Positions 12,196 through 23,299 of a stretch of 64,000 bases of DNA are shown here, one piece after another. Source of the stretch: Paragonimus westermani. Its lineage: Eukaryota > Platyhelminthes > Trematoda > Plagiorchiida > Troglotrematidae. The notes below the pieces were generated by a model that did not search any database, was not told the origin of the DNA, and saw nothing but the letters and a program-made list of their open reading frames with translations. The stretch covers positions 16,544 through 80,543 of the forward strand of contig QNGE01003590.1 in NCBI GenBank assembly GCA_008508345.1, given 5' to 3'. The number at the start of each line of letters is the position of its first letter. The first letter of the stretch is position 1. The position numbers were made by a program, and so were the translations under genes.

Positions 12196-14538
12196 CTGTA
12201 TGAATCAAGTATTATGAAGAAGCCAAGAGAATTAAAAGTTAACATATATTTTGTGACAAAGAAGGAGTGGAATTGTAGAATTACCCAGAGAAAATAACTA
12301 TCAGTTTGAATATGTTTGATTGGATAGAACATGTTTTAAATTTGTTCGAACGAAGCACTATTCTAGTAGTAAATAAAAACATGGACCAATCGCCCTCCCT
12401 ACCTCACGATAAGTAGAATCGGTGGGTGTGTGCAAACTGGCTCCAAGTGGTTGTTTACACGTCACAAGTTTGAAACCCTGAGCTACTGTTTTTGCGGCTG
12501 GTTAGTGAGAACAATAATACATCGTAGCTGTGTTCAAACAAAGACAAGTTTTAAGCTCCCTGTGCATGTTAATTGTGCAGCAAGACTTGGGGATTAGTAA
12601 CTTTTGAAATTTGAGGTGTATTTATTTGTACTGAGTTGGTTATTAGCAAGACGGTTGAAGTCTGTTTCAACAGAACCCTAATTGGGCGGCGGGTAAATAG
12701 GATGGTGTGCTTGAATGGACACTGTGAGGACTTGTTTGACAGGTGTGATGGGTTGAAGAAATCACGAACAAATCAAGTGATCGGTCGGTCTCAGACTAAG
12801 GAATTATTGTCATCTCTAATGATTACAGCTCAACTGGCTGGTTCGTTATGGATCTTTTAATCATCTACCTCGTTTGTTGAACGTGCCAGTTCATACAAGG
12901 TTTGGTCGTATATGTTGACTCACACTAGTTGTCCTCTTTATTTCCTCTCAGATGTACTCCAACCTCCACGCTCGTTATGTCAGGATTAATAATAACCTAA
13001 ATTTCATGACAGCCTTTCAAAATAGAGTCTGTGTGGATAACCTGAGTCAAAGTGATGGCGTAATGTGTGAATACGTTTTGCACCATAACAAATTGTTTGT
13101 CGGTACGGTTTGCAACTGTCGGAAATTAACAAATAAACAATCAGTAAATCACATTCTGACATTTTAGTCTTCCAGTTTTGTACTCGAAAATGATTTATGT
13201 GTACATAGTATTCAAATGGAAATTAGGTGACTTTAAAGTTGACTATTCCAACGTTTTTCCTGTCGGTAAACAAGATCTATATATATATATATCAAAGAAT
13301 ACACCGCTACGGTATTGGTCGAATGCTCATGATAATGAACGAGACAACAGCATGAGTGTAGCTCTGGCAAATTTGAACATTTCTCACGCACGGATAGACA
13401 ATTCGGGCAGTCATTAAGCCAGACGTAGTCGGGGGAACCATTGTTAGTTATGCACATCGATAGACAGGATGAACCAACAGAATTAGTGACCGACCGCACT
13501 CATGACAAGGGGGGAAACTGGAGCCCTTTCTATGCCGCATAATGCTCAGTTCTGCAACATTTACAAGCGACGATAAGATGCAAAGACAGCATACATTTCG
13601 ATGCCAAAAATGTAGAGCATAAGTGGAATTAGGCGACAAACTATCTATTCGTTTGTAACACTTCGTTTTAAAGCAACCTACTGCGTGCAGGTAAACTTGA
13701 ACAACCGTAGGGTCGGACTTTATACCAGAGCTCTTATCAATTTCCATACAAATGCCATTAAGTATGACTTCACACAAGCAAAGCAAGGAAGCAATTGATA
13801 TATGCAGCAGTGAGTCAGGCTGACCAAGAGCAAGAAGGTTTAAGTTCCACATACAAGGTGACCATGTGGACCAGATTCATTGTAGATACACTAGAAAGTG
13901 GGTAGTCATCAAAGATAGCATTTTTCAGGAGGGACTGAAAAGAGGAAGTCTATAAAAGCTTCAACAGTCTCTCATCCAGGATCATTCAGCTGAACGGTTG
14001 GATGTTACAAAAAGACATGGGACACTGTAAACCCGCCAGAAAAAGTGTGGATTTTCACATGGAAAATCACATACACGTGTTAAGTTGTTTATCATATTCT
14101 CTCGGCCCTAATCCGGAAGTGAAAGAATCCAGGAGTGGATATGTTGTGAAGCCAGACTGCAACGAATAGTACAAACCCTAGTCCAATCGTTGAGTATGCA
14201 TAATGGTACACGTGTAACATGTCCCGGTTTTATATCTTGGATTTGCCGTGTGGTTTGCAGTGACGACTGGAGGCATTTCTCACAACCGTAAGGGATGAGA
14301 GCCTACTTTAAGCAAAATACATGAAAAGCTTCTCTTTTGTAGACGATTCATGATGATCAAAACGATTTCTACTTATATCTGCGGTTAACTGTTATGACGA
14401 TTGTGGATGTAGCGATGTAGTTTAGCGCAATCCTATTCTGAAAACCATACAGGAATAACCATAGAGCATGCAGGCAGAACAAATACTTAAACGGTTGAAC
14501 AGATAAAATAAAACGCAAGTCAAGTCCTACTCGATTAC
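12196..14538. other. Intron 5 of PLPPR-like gene
   Basis: 2.3 kb. It holds a short AT microsatellite near 13278-13292. Minus-strand frames near 13.2-13.9 kb lack PAP2 features and good splice borders; I see nothing else. Confidence 0.6.
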
Positions 14539-14884
14539 CTGGCGTATTTGAGTTTCAGAACTCGTTTTTCTGTACAATCTGTGTCTGTCAGAAACCCACC
14601 ATCCTGCTTGGCCTCACGCACATTTGGGCTGATTGTGGTAGTTTTCGGAACTAAATAGAAGCCTTGTCTTGCGGATTCTTGCGCTAGGTACGTTAGATAA
14701 GCCTGATCAGAGACTGCCATATCGGGTTGATGCAAACCGGAAGACTGCAGTAGTGCAGACCAGCGAGGACACACTGTGGGAGCAGGCTGGCAAATGGCGA
14801 TAAAATTTGGCCGTAATCGTCCGACGGATGCTTTCAAAATTGAAGCCAGTAGGATGACAGTGAGCAGTCCAAAGAGATAGGTCA
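14539..14884 (-). CDS. Exon 5 of PLPPR-like gene: TM3, intact C1 motif, large extracellular loop
   Basis: The acceptor (TTTATATTCAG) precedes TG at 14884, and the donor GCCAG|GTAATC follows 14539. At 346 bp it finishes a split codon, adds 114 codons and leaves two bases (AG). Residues 397-411 form a hydrophobic helix. The C1 motif follows: Lys412, six residues, Arg419-Pro420 (KASVGRLRP), a full match to the PAP2 consensus K-x6-R-P. About 85 residues then lie between C1 and C2, with Cys at several positions, a long outer loop for the family. An alternative acceptor a few bases upstream cannot be excluded, but this one keeps frame with the exon at 18101. Known role of the family: lysolipid or lipid-phosphate handling at the plasma membrane. 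Any enzymatic role is doubtful given C2 and C3. Confidence 0.92.
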
Positions 14885-15131
14885 CTGAATATAAACAAAT
14901 AATCATTGTTCAGCTGCTGTCTTATCATAAATGAAATTTCAGGACTTAATTATGGCTTCAGTTATTCAATGTGCATTTTGAAAGAGTGCGTTAGGGCAAC
15001 TTCCTGCTTATTACAAGTTGTCAACCTGATCGCGGTAACAGTCATTCAGACAAGTGGGACTTGGTTAGGTAAAACGCCTATGAATTTACTCACTTGCTTA
15101 CAAGTAACCCACTGGGAGTAGGATCGAGTAG

Positions 15132-15299
15132 GACCCCACAGATTCTTTCTTGAAATTGCCTTTCAAACATTTCCAAGAACACATCCGACAATATGGGACT
15201 TAATGAGCTACTCATAACCATATCGTCAATCTGTCTACAAGTCACACCCTCAAATTCAAACGGAATGTTTTCCATACAAGTGAAAATGGCTGATTTTAC
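15132..15299 (-). pseudogene. Penelope-like element reverse transcriptase fragment
   Basis: Read on the minus strand this gives a Penelope RT block: a hydrophobic F-E-F-G-like start (FEFEGVTCRQIDD) followed by MSSSLSPILSDVFLEMFERQ. It matches the conserved family pattern in which an Asp-Gly and a Met-Gly-Ser-Pro-Leu stretch precede an (A/S)D(I/V)F(M/L) helix. Several conserved residues are substituted and the catalytic palm that should follow is absent, so this is a short dead fragment. It abuts a Penelope-type 3' tail in the opposite orientation at about 15304. Confidence 0.75.
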
Positions 15300-15303
15300 G
15301 TTA

Positions 15304-15345
15304 ACAACTGATGAGAGTAAACTGAATTGCTAACATCTCGCCACA
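15304..15345 (+). mobile_element. Penelope-like 3' tail, opposite orientation to adjacent RT fragment
   Basis: ACTGATGAGAGTAAAC followed by a GCTAACATCTCGCC-type end closely resembles the sequence just downstream of the Penelope ORF at 25383-25415 (ACTGATGAGAATAAAC, then GCTTGCATCTCGC). The copy is on the plus strand, whereas the RT fragment beside it is on the minus strand. Confidence 0.6.
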
Positions 15346-17247
15346 GGTATTCTCTCTGTTTATTGATCAACAGCACTCGGTTAATGTTTTTTTTGCCATG
15401 CAGTTTCGTAAATGAAAACATTCAAGCTGACTCCTACATTATGTACAAATTATCCCTCTTTGCAGATTCAGTGTCTTCACAACATGTGCAGTTTTCGTCC
15501 TGCAGTTTTCGCCTTAGTTCGTGAGATCCTGTGGAGCTGATTAGTCTCATGTGGCCTAGCCTAAGGCCGCATCCACGATTCGCCCACGCGGTTATCAGAC
15601 TAAAAATACTGATGCGCCGAAATTCACTAACCCGAGAATCTGTACAATCGTCCAATCACGCGTCGAATAGAACGAAATCGATTGCCAGTTTTGTCACCGA
15701 AGGGTTGGCAACACGTCAGACACGATGCAGTAATTTCAATGCACAGAATCTGTGAAGAATTGGTGAGAAAAATAGTTTGTTCATATTCAACCACTAAACA
15801 GATTTCATTCAATAAATGTTCTTCGTGTATGGCTGCGTGTTGAACGTGACGTGAAAAAGTATGTAGCCGGCGAAGCATGACAATGCTATGTGGACGTCAG
15901 TCCGAACCATGTCTATCGGAGATCGATTTTGTGGGCCACACAGGCCACACACAATATACACCAATGAACATCGCGGTACTTATTCATAAAACGATCTTAC
16001 ACTTCGAGCACCACACGCATCTGCTCACAACATCCGCACCGAAAGGGTTTAGTAGACTGTAGTTTCACTCTTAGTAAGTTATGGACAATCTGATGCTATT
16101 TCACGTAACCATACTACTTCATCTAAAGATGTACAAATCAAACCCGTTTGTTTTGTTCCACCCGAACTGATCAATAACACAGTCCTAGTATTGCTGTCCG
16201 AGGGAATCAGATGAAGCGGGTATGAAGCTGACATGGTACATTGTTGACTCGTATGCTTGGCCAGGACAAATCAAAATTAAATACATTATTGACTCTGTGT
16301 ACATCAGAGAATAGGAGTTTGCTGCATTCCAGAAAGAAAAATAGAGCGATAAGAGAAATCATACCTTGTGACATGTTTATGTTGAACGTTGAAACACACT
16401 GAAGTTATATAGTGACTTAATCGACATCCAAACAGGCAGAAAAATAGTCAGTTGAAAGAAGCATTCGGAGACAGGCCTGAGAAAACTTGTTGAGGAGGTG
16501 GTCGGGGTAACGTTGACACTCGTTAAAGTTCGTGTGTAGTATTCGTGTAGGGCTTTCAACAACACAACCCAATCAGCTCGAACATAAAAATCACATCGAC
16601 GAGATACCCTGCTTACGCAACCTTAGTACAAGAAATAAGAGTGTAGTATGAGTATCCCCAGTAGCACACGTTATTGTCAGTACCTTTGACACTGAGAAGG
16701 TCATCCAGTAAAATCTACATTAATTTTTGAACTGCTGAAAGCATTGTGAATTGTCCTAAGCCCCAGCAACATCTCTACATACTTTTTTGAAGAAGGAATG
16801 TTTTTGAATTGTTTTCCGGCCCTTCTTAGGAAGCCGATTACTTAAAAAGAAGCCTTTATGGGCTACGTAAGTCTGGTACAAAATGTTCGGTGCAACCGCA
16901 TGTGACAACCTGTACCGGTGAAGCCATATGAAGGAAGATTCTGCGGGCGTGCTTTCACTTGTGGCACTGAGAATAAGATAACTTCGGTTACTTGCCTGAA
17001 ATTTAAAACCGCCTACACCTGATCTCAGATTTCATAAACAAGTGAACGCCTCGGCTAGCCTACTTTTAAAAGAAGCACCAAACTTGCGGTTCGATCACAT
17101 AACAGCTCATCAGCAGTAGATATTTCCAACTGGACCAGAATCTTTACTCCCGCCATCATGCTCGATAGATTAGAGTAATCACAACGCCAGTAACCCCACA
17201 ATAGGCATGATGGAGCGATCATCTACAAACGCCCAACCACAACTCAC

Positions 17248-17359
17248 TGAGAATGGTGTTCAGCTTGCCCGGTCGGTTCGAAAACAGAATGAAGATAATC
17301 GCTCTCTTCAGTCCAGTCGATAGCTTTGTAATCAGGACTTCTTAGTTCGGTTAAAGTTC
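17248..17359 (-). other. Splice-bordered protein-like segment, possible cassette or cryptic exon
   Basis: On the minus strand an acceptor-like TGGTGTCAG is followed by 112 bp open in one frame, ending in a GTGAGT donor. The translation (TELRSPDYKAIDWTEE..) is acidic and protein-like. At 112 bp it would shift the frame between the exons at 18101 and 14884, so it is not in the main model. It could be an unproductive alternative exon or chance. Confidence 0.25.
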
Positions 17360-18100
17360 CTGACACCATAAAACAAACTGAACATAATTTAAAGTACGGT
17401 TGGGGTTCGAGTCGAGATTTCTTTTGAAATAGGTTAGCCGATAGGCATACCTGAATGCGCAGGCTACGATCAAGTGTCGGTCCTGTTGACTTTGAAATGA
17501 CTCGAATTCCCGAGCATCTGTTAGCGGTTTCAAATGCGTTATTTTTGATTAGCACAGCAGTCATATAAACCTACAAACTGTTTGCTAAAGTTGTTCACGT
17601 CTTCCATATCTGTGTGAATTCGAATCGTTTGCCTGGTTATGAAATACCAGCTTCACTTGTAGTGTATGCCATCACTTCGCCACAAAATAACCTTGAAACA
17701 ACTTCCACCTTGTTAGGGATATTTTTTATATATGATCTGCTTAAAAAAATTAATTCATAACCTCAAGCCGATTATTGTACGGATGTTTCCCAACCATATA
17801 AATGCGGCATTCACTTAGAATACAAACAGTTTCATTGATTCATGGTGCTCACTCGATAGTCCATACCCAAGTATCAAACATTTTTGAGATAGCAAAATGC
17901 CTTTGAATACCATTTCAAACAACTTATTGAATAGGGAAATTTAAGTTGAATAATGATCAACCACACAGACAGACGTGAACAAACTCACAAGAAACTGGAT
18001 GAATGTGTAAAATGACTAATATGTAAGTGTATTCCACACGTGTACCATAAAAATCTAACACAGCGTAGCCTATAGTTCAACCCGAGCACCCCGTACTCAC

Positions 18101-18194
18101 TGTAAACCCGAAGCACTGCGATACGAGGTGCTAATACAGATCGTTGTACTACAACCAAACCAGGCTGGTTAGTCACAGCAAATGAGGACAGAGA
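18101..18194 (-). CDS. Exon 4 of PLPPR-like gene: cytosolic loop between TM2 and TM3
   Basis: The donor ACA|GTGAGT follows 18101. A pyrimidine-rich stretch ending GCATGAG precedes TCT at 18194. The exon is 94 bp: 31 codons plus one base (A), which with TG of the next exon makes ATG. Model residues 364-394 end with RIAVLRVY, just before the TM3 sequence MTYLFGLL. In active family members the same position has a short basic cytosolic stretch. A longer exon using another AG at about 18229 is possible but breaks phase with the exon at 18712. Support is phase and position; the sequence is not diagnostic alone. Confidence 0.55.
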
Positions 18195-18711
18195 CTCATG
18201 CACCCCGAAAACAAAAGGTGAGAAGTCACTCATTGATGAGATATACAATAGAACAGTAAACCATGGAAAGCACGGTGTTGATAACGACAGGACTGCCAGT
18301 AGTTATTGTAACATTAACACATTATAATTAAGGTGCAATTTTGGTATAAAAACAAGGGATACGGGAATAATTCAATCTTAACGACTTGGGCCTCTAAAGC
18401 TTATGTCTGTAGAAACGAAGTGGAGATACTCTTTGACGCACAAATGGCATCATTTTGAAGAGTAACAGATGGACAAAACACAGATATGTAAGTCGTGAGC
18501 TTGACTATGAGGGTCCTCGGTAGGACGAGTTTCAGACAATCCGCCTCGATTCACTCCAATTTGCTGCTGTACGTGCTCATCAATTTCGATCTCTCACCAG
18601 ATACTTCAACTTTCGTGCATAAATGAGCATGACCTATATACTGAGTTATCTTCTCAGACATTCGGTTACCTCAAAATTTTGCAACTCTACGGCCGTCCGG
18701 AACGTACTCAC
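18195..18711. other. Intron 3 of PLPPR-like gene
   Basis: About 0.5 kb without recognisable features. Confidence 0.5.
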
Positions 18712-18771
18712 CAAACCACTTGTAGTTTTTTCGTTTGCGGTGTAAACCCGAAGGAACAGGCCCAAAAGACA
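18712..18771 (-). CDS. Exon 3 of PLPPR-like gene: end of TM2
   Basis: The donor TTG|GTGAGTACG follows 18712, and an AG (GCTGAAG) precedes TGT at 18771, though its pyrimidine tract is weak. The exon is 60 bp, 20 codons, phase 0/0. Residues 344-363 begin CLLGLFLRVY. Joined to the end of exon 2 they give IPLVTCLLGLFLRVY, which has the shape and spacing of family TM2, where the consensus is Ile-Pro, a hydrophobic run, Gly-Glu and Val-Tyr. The Glu of that consensus is absent here. The phase fit on both sides is exact. Confidence 0.5.
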
Positions 18772-21296
18772 CTTCAGCAGTTTAGTTGTTTCAAAGACCG
18801 CCAAGATTGTATGTACGTACTTATTTAGGTGCACCCCACCACGATTCATTTGACTGAAGATTTGTCAGGCTGGAAAAATTCCTCGAGATCTGAACCTAAG
18901 ATCGAATTGTCCAACTCGACGTACGTTGTCAGAAATTGAACGAGAGCACTAGAATTTCCATCTTTATCACCTCAGTCGATGTGAATTAGCAACCAAATTA
19001 AACTACATACAGCATCATCGCACTTAATAGGCGATTTTTTACTTATATGTAACCATCCAGTAGGCTGGGAACGATTGGAGAGGAAAAACAAAATTTTGGG
19101 AGTGAATACCGAAGATGTCGAAGTGAGACAAATCCCGTTTACGCCAGTAATGGTCTTCCGATGAAAGCAGAATTGACGCTCCACTCACAAATTTTCATTC
19201 AATTAACTATTTAGACATTTGGAGGGCATGTACAATGTTAGGTTAACTAATGAATATGCGTGAACAGATGAGAATGATCAGAGTGCGTTTAATAAGCAGA
19301 CTTGCCATAAGTCACAATGTGTCTAGAATAAGGACAACACCCAAATCAGCAAGGGGTAACATATCTACGTTTGTATAAATTCATAAAAAGAGGACATATG
19401 TGTTAATTCCACAGCAAGAAGATCTTGAAAAGTCATCACAGAACAACACAATCAACTAGAAGGATAGTAGCAATAAAACAGCTGTAAATTGCACACAGTG
19501 CCACAAAGGAGAACAGTTAAACCAAAGACAGTGGATGAGATTTAGGTCTTTGAAAATAAATCTTCGATGTGAGGCAACCAACTTAGATTAGAAATAAGCA
19601 AATATCTAAGATGCTTAATTGTAGAGTATCTTGGCGTCAACCGCAAATCCTTATGAATAATGGAATAGAAGGTGAGTATATTGCAGAGATGTTGGAGGCG
19701 TTTTTTGATGGCTTCCGCGTTCCTGTTCAGAAAAATTGATACAACTTTGGCATGTAATCGCTTTTTTTGTTACGCCAGGGCAATATAGAACGGATGCCAT
19801 GCTAATTAACGTGGTGTCCTCCAACTTCGACCAGTTATATTGGAACTGAGGTTTGCTAGCGAGCTTCTCGTCGTTATACTCTGCGGGATGTGCGAGGTGA
19901 AGATTCGAGGAGTCCAAGGTGACTGGTGAATTGTGCTCTGCCATCCCCGCATTTGAAACCAGTCGCGTTGATAAGGTGGACCTAATGTGCTGTTGGGTTT
20001 CTCTTGTGACTCGTGAGATGACGTTCGAGGCCACTCGAAGATGAGAACCCTAAGCTATAAATGTGACAATGGAATTTAGTATCGGCTTCTTTAAGACTGG
20101 AACCGTTTCTGGCTGAGGGAAAAAGCCTTATCACTTTGGTATCGAAGAACTGGCGGATTGCTGCAACTTCACCACAGGCAGGAACGTTGGGATGGTGGAG
20201 AATATCCGCGCCACGGGCCGTTCGTAGGCTCCCACTTAAGAAGAAGAGTCAAGCCTAAATCTCGGTGCTTAGCGAAACTTCTTTCTGAGGTTCTAGCGTT
20301 TGATCAACAATAACTCATTAGTTAGATTTAGAACTACAGTGATTTTTTCATTTGCTTGAGTAGACAAAGCTGAAAAAAAGTCACTAGTATATTTTTGAAG
20401 ATGAAGTCTTTGAGCTTGTAAACTAAAAAGCCTGTAGCATAGACATATCCAGAAATACCACTGGTATAAGTGCTTATGAATTATGTGTGACCGAACAGAG
20501 GAAAGTTGTGACTGAATAATCCCTGAGTAGCTTAAGGTTGATCGGAGAAGATCAAAATTGTAATTTCGATCGAGGGTGCGAACCGTACTGTTGCAATACA
20601 GAACTACAGCCATATCATTTGTCAGGCAAGAACGAAATAGACTTAGACAAGGTTTATATGTTTGTCCCCTAAAAACACCACTTCACATCCTCTGGGACTT
20701 CAGATAAGAAAGAGTACAATTACAAAACAGACCGTCAGAAGGACATATTGGCAAGCAAAATGACAAACTTTCAGTTTTTATTTTCCGGACTGATTTGATA
20801 GGAATCGACCAGAATCCTTAATTCTTGTGTGTAAGAATGAAAAACGGCAGCCGGGAACTAAATGGCTAAAGTTGCTCCTTCTTTAAGAACGATGGGCAAA
20901 ACATAGCTTGGTCCTCCTGATTTACCAGATTTTAAGTTAGATATTGTGTTACATGTGTTTTGGGGCCCAAAGATATGTCTGTTTGGGCTATGAGCGATAA
21001 ATTGTGTCACATGATGATAAACAGGCATAATCAGGTATACAAGTGAACAGGTGCGTCTACTTATCTCTGTGTTAAGACTGCTAATTAGGCGCTTCGGGAC
21101 TAACCGATATTTACCAGCCCTTTCCCAAACTTACGTGAGTAGGCTGTGCTCGGAAGCGTGTCATCATATAATGCAGTCTTACAGAATAACGATTTAAGGA
21201 AGTTTCTTCTAATGAAGGAGATCCATTCAGAAATGAAGAATGAAATTCGCATAGTTTATTTGAACGCAAACCAATAGGCAACAGCTGTCGACTTAC
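18772..21296. other. Intron 2 of PLPPR-like gene
   Basis: 2.5 kb. Minus-strand frames at 19651-20034 and 20293-20613 look protein-like in places but show no known domain or compelling splice borders. No other feature seen. Confidence 0.5.
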
Positions 21297-21768
21297 TGTC
21301 ACTAGCGGGATCGTAATGCAACCGATAAGGATGGAACCTGTAGACACATAGTTGTAGGGCGATGCCTGGTTCAGCTTCCGCCATTGTTCACGTGTGCGCA
21401 CCCACCCGCTTGGCTCTCGTTCATAGGTAGGACCGTACAGTCGTGTAGTGGTCAGGCCAAGCATTGGATCATACGTCATCGGATTCAGATTAGGGGGTGG
21501 CATCAAGCCGAGATCTGCATCCCAAGCTTCCGGCTGTGGAAATGCATCGTGTGTGATGGGTTCGCCGAACGGATTCGTTTTCTTCCTGCGAAAGCTGTCC
21601 TCAACGGGTCTCCCGAAGGTCGGCGCTGGAGTAATGGGTGGGGATCTTATTTGTTCCAGATACTGCTTTAATAATGGATTGCTTATCTCCAAGCTTGATT
21701 CGTCATATCCTGGTGGCAAAGCTGGACAACGGAATGTGCGATGATGTAAAGGTATCCAGTCGGACCAC
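21297..21768 (-). CDS. Exon 2 of PLPPR-like gene: Pro-rich N-terminal region and start of TM2
   Basis: The acceptor CTCTTTTAG precedes G at 21768; the donor ACA|GTAAGT follows 21297. At 472 bp it supplies one base to complete the split Arg codon from exon 1, then 157 codons ending in phase 0 (residues 186-343). It starts WSDWIPLHHRTFRC, continues with a Pro/Tyr/Asp-rich, low-complexity region, and ends in a hydrophobic run (YVSTGSILIGCITIPLVT) that exon 3 extends into a transmembrane helix. I recognise no domain in the N-terminal part. The exon itself is well supported by length, codon-like composition and splice sites. Its place in the PAP2 gene is inferred from phase and topology. Confidence 0.7.
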
Positions 21769-23126
21769 CTAAAAGAGCGATGAGATGATGACCAGATGAT
21801 AGATTTTTTCCATTCCGCATCAAATGAACAAAAGTACTAAATTTTGTAAGCTTCCCCAATTTTGCTGTTGAACGACAGGTGGACCGTTATAAACTGATTG
21901 TCTATTCAGGTCTACCTCGAAAGATTGAAACAAGCTTTCTGATTATGTTACAAAGGTGGGTGGATTCTATCAAACTGAAAGGGCGAATGACCAAGTAACT
22001 CGTGTTCACCTTTCAGGAGAACGAGAATATCGTCTAAATACCGCAAATAGGAGTACATATTGCCAGTAGACTGATCTCACATTTGAAGCTCCAGTTTGCC
22101 TAAGAAAATATTTACTAGTAGTGAACTTCATTACGACCCCGTCAGTCAGAAGACATAGTTCCTTGTTTAATATGAAGTAAACACTGACAATGCATCGTAG
22201 AAGTATTTTTTACATGAGTGTGCGTATGCTCAGTCCACTGTTTGACACATTTTTAAAAATCAAACTGATAAATTACAGCAACGAGACGTTTGCGAACAAA
22301 GAATCAGAAAACTCATTTAAACTGGGAGAGGCGACTAGTTTGTATTTTACAACATTTCGTTTGTCTTATATAGCAACATGGGCAGGACAACATACTTTTT
22401 TCATCTGTTCGTAATGAAAGAACTCATCTTGACATGGACGATGCCAAAGTGCAACAGCAATACTTAAAAACTAACCAACGCGTGAGAACCTTGATAGTGG
22501 AATGTTTAGGTTTCAATGGAATCCTGTAACTGTACATATCTTATATACAGTCAGCTGATCACATTGTAAATTTACTATAAATTTGAGATATCCAAGAATC
22601 TAGGTGTGGTTCATATGAATAGTAAGTTGCATCAGGCAAAGTTTAAGTGTCTGTTAACTTCTGGAATTCAAAGATCGTTGTGATATAAGTGAATTTTGCA
22701 TTATATGATAGATTGCTTGCAAATAAATATCCCGGAAGTCTACCGTACAAATAACTTTCCAAAGTCTGCCTATGGATAGTCACAGGAGTTTGGATGAGAA
22801 TCAATTCCAAAACAATTGCGTATGTTTGATGACGAAGTGTTCACAGCTTCAGTAGCAGGTTCAGACATTGGCTACGCATCAAAATTAACAACGCGAAATA
22901 CCTTATCAACTAGTGTTGTTACTCATTTCAGGTAGTCAGGTGGATGCGATATAGTCCACGGCGAAGTTCGGCATGTGACAGAATAGACCAGGTAATACGT
23001 TGTATATCAATAGTTGTAATGGGCGTTACGTTCTGAGTGATCATATTTATTGAGTGAATGATGTTTGGGAACAGTGGTGGTGTTGTTCGTAGCTCGGGTT
23101 GATGGTTTTGACATTGGTATGTTTGC

Positions 23127-23299
23127 CGAGCTTAGCATTTAGGTTGCAAACGTTTAATCAACAAGCCAGGTGACATCATCAGTGCGTAAGTGCTTCAGCG
23201 TATAGTTTTTGAACTCGAAACTATACGCTGAAACACTTACGCACTGATGATGTCACCTGGCTTGTTGATTAAACGTTTGCAACCTAAATGCCAAGCTTG
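23127..23299. repeat. Near-perfect long inverted repeat (82-nt arms, 9-nt loop)
   Basis: Left arm 23127-23208 pairs with right arm 23218-23299 around a 9-nt loop (TTGAACTCG), with about three mismatches or wobbles (23199-region C/T, 23134 versus 23292, 23128 versus 23298). The right arm ends GATTAAACGTTTGCAACC, similar in style to Penelope 3' tails. It could be two such tails joined head to head, or a non-autonomous foldback element. Confidence 0.95.

Larger units (their letters stand above)
14885..18100. other. Intron 4 of PLPPR-like gene
   Basis: 3.2 kb containing an inverted Penelope-like fragment (15132-15345) and one splice-bordered, protein-like segment on the sense strand (17248-17359) that would break the frame if included. 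Otherwise nothing recognised. Confidence 0.55.

Noticed and set aside
7649..14884. Active lipid phosphate phosphatase
   Set aside because: C2 Gly-His and C3 His are absent, so I call it PLPPR-like and probably non-catalytic.
16400..16530. Minus-strand exon-like segment after GTTTTCTCAG
   Set aside because: Incoming phase does not fit the model and the donor (GTGTGT) is weak.
17390..17425. GGTTCGAGTC, a tRNA B-box-like sequence
   Set aside because: No matching A box or foldable acceptor stem nearby.
18712..18771. Alternative frame of exon 3 ending in phase 1 and joining directly to exon 5
   Set aside because: It gives a plausible basic loop but leaves TM2 unfinished; the phase 0/0 frame extends TM2 and fits with exon 4.
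21384..21744. Plus-strand frames over the 21.3-21.8 kb exon
   Set aside because: Shadows of minus-strand exon 2, which has better splice borders and phase.
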